Assembly: GCF_000621585.1 (NCBI RefSeq)
Contig: NZ_JHXY01000011.1
Span: forward strand, 62,001-126,000
Length of the DNA: 64,000 nt
Source: [Eubacterium] cellulosolvens LD2006
GTDB lineage: Bacteria > Bacillota > Clostridia > Lachnospirales > Lachnospiraceae
Direction: 5' to 3'
Position numbers and translations under genes: made by a program
In this document: positions 63,040-64,000 of the stretch, one piece after another
How the letters are laid out: each line of letters begins with the position of its first letter
How positions within the stretch are numbered: position 1 is the stretch's first letter
Notes under the pieces: generated by a model
Told to the model about the DNA's origin: nothing
The model's database searches: none
Seen by the model: only the letters and a program-made list of their open reading frames with translations

Positions 63040-63774
63040 TCATTCCCTGGTATCATCTTTATTTTTCTTACTATTATTGAGTTCATCCATGTATCCAGCC
63101 GTCACGATACCCGCAGGAAGCGCAACGATTGCTATTCCAAAAACGGATGAAAACATTGTTATTATCTTCCCCGCAATAGAAGTAGCATAAATATCGCCAT
63201 ATCCGACTGTTGTCAAAGAAACCGTCGCCCAATACACAGCATCAAAAAAAGTCGGAAAAGTCTCCGGCTCTATACTGATTACGACCAATGCCGAAACAAG
63301 TATATATCCTACAGCCATACCACAAACAACCAATAATGATTCCTTCTGCTTCTTAAAAACATTTTTGATCATGGTAATACTTTTTGAATATCGAACCACC
63401 TTAAAAACTCTAAATACGCGCAAAGTTCTTAAGAGTCGGAAAACCTTTAGCATCCTCAACGTGCCATTAATAGCTATTACAGACGGCAAAATCGATAAAA
63501 GATCAATAATCGCCATTGGTGTAAAAGGATATACCGCAAAGGATTTTCTGCCTTTTTTTACTTTATAATCCGCAGTTATCATCCTCAAAATATAATCCAG
63601 AATAAAAATCGCCGTGGTAATATACTCCAGAATTACAAGCTCTTTCGATGTACTTTTTAATGCTATTGGGAACAAGCTCAGCACTATAACCACCATCATG
63701 GTTACATCATATATTCGACTTTGAATATCATTATCACCTGCAACCTCAATTATCTGAAAAATCCTTTTTCTCAT
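63040..63774 (-). CDS. Voltage-gated potassium channel (six-helix type)
   Basis: The 244-residue protein has six membrane segments. The fourth, near 110-135, reads RMLKVFRLLRTLRVFRVFK with a basic residue at every third position, the voltage-sensor pattern. The pore helix and filter TTVGYGD near 200 are canonical for potassium selectivity. The C-terminus is short and charged, with no RCK or cyclic nucleotide domain. Start ATG at 63774, since AAAGGA lies upstream; a GTG 11 codons earlier is also possible. Confidence 0.85.
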   Translation of the reverse strand: MRKRIFQIIEVAGDNDIQSRIYDVTMMVVIVLSLFPIALKSTSKELVILEYITTAIFILDYILRMITADYKVKKGRKSFAVYPFTPMAIIDLLSILPSVIAINGTLRMLKVFRLLRTLRVFRVFKVVRYSKSITMIKNVFKKQKESLLVVCGMAVGYILVSALVVISIEPETFPTFFDAVYWATVSLTTVGYGDIYATSIAGKIITMFSSVFGIAIVALPAGIVTAGYMDELNNSKKNKDDTRE

Positions 63775-63802
63775 TTTTATCAGATTCCTTTGCGTTCTCA
63801 AT

Positions 63803-63887
63803 TTCACTTACAAGGTTCTCAAGCTGTTTGTTCTTTTAACCATTCGTACTTATTGTCTGACATACTTATTCACTTACAAGGTTCTCA
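63803..63887. repeat. 19-bp direct repeat upstream of the channel gene
   Basis: TTCACTTACAAGGTTCTCA occurs at 63803-63821 and 63869-63887, identical and 66 bases apart. Confidence 0.8.
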
Positions 63888-63910
63888 CTTAACGGTACCT
63901 GGTACCAATA

Positions 63911-63932
63911 TCTTGCCTGTCACCGGGTCCTC
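63911..63932. repeat. GGTGACAGGYAC repeat, copy 7
   Basis: CTTGCCTGTCACCGGGTCC, with GGTACCTGGTACC just to the left. It lies at the right boundary of the channel module. Confidence 0.8.
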
Positions 63933-64000
63933 TTTCCCATCCTTTACAGACATCGCATCAGCCCTCTGTTTGGGTAACGTTTTCCAATTCCTGCGGTGTT

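Noticed and set aside
62286-63932. CRISPR-like array
   Set aside because: Repeat spacing is irregular and whole genes lie between copies, so this is not CRISPR.

Overview
The window looks like chromosomal DNA of an anaerobic member of the Clostridia, most likely a Lachnospiraceae relative. The reasons are AGGAGG-type ribosome binding sites, a T-box leader, the dnaG-rpoD-trmK-nif3 gene order, a class A RNase P RNA, a group B [FeFe] hydrogenase-like protein, HacA-type leuC/leuD and the anaerobic (cbi-type) cobalamin route. Family assignments come from reading motifs by eye; no database search was run.

Layout. 1-4.2 kb: a radical SAM gene cut by the window edge, the hydrogenase-like protein, an orphan HicB-like protein and a VanZ-family membrane protein. 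4.3-20.4 kb: one minus-strand run of seventeen cobalamin genes, cobT-cobU-cobS-(short cobU-like)-cobC-cbiD-cbiL-cbiF-cbiG-cbiH-cbiJ-cbiET-cbiA-cbiB-cobD-cbiP-cbiC, which covers ring contraction, amidation, aminopropanol attachment and nucleotide loop assembly. No cobaltochelatase, corrinoid adenosyltransferase or cobalt transporter is in the window. 20.7-34.1 kb: amino-acid genes (thrC, leuA behind a T-box, leuCD, ilvC, ilvN), a PutP-type sodium/solute symporter, a heterodimeric ABC exporter and tRNA-Pro. 34.3-50.7 kb: housekeeping genes: ppk1 with a divergent ppx, pheA, a DUF815 ATPase, pyrBI, a DUF308 membrane protein, maf, rnpB, a TGS/uridine-kinase-like protein, nif3, trmK, rpoD and dnaG. 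51-64 kb: accessory DNA: a secreted GH26 mannanase, two membrane proteins, a 1471-residue surface protein and an AT-rich block with a DUF2325 protein, two small unknown proteins and a voltage-gated potassium channel.

The least explained structure is two families of intergenic repeats. One (core GGTGACAGGYAC) occurs at least eight times between 55.0 and 63.9 kb and brackets the small accessory genes like cassettes. The other is a mosaic of three short modules found near leuA, tRNA-Pro, ilvN and rnpB. Both deserve a genome-wide search.
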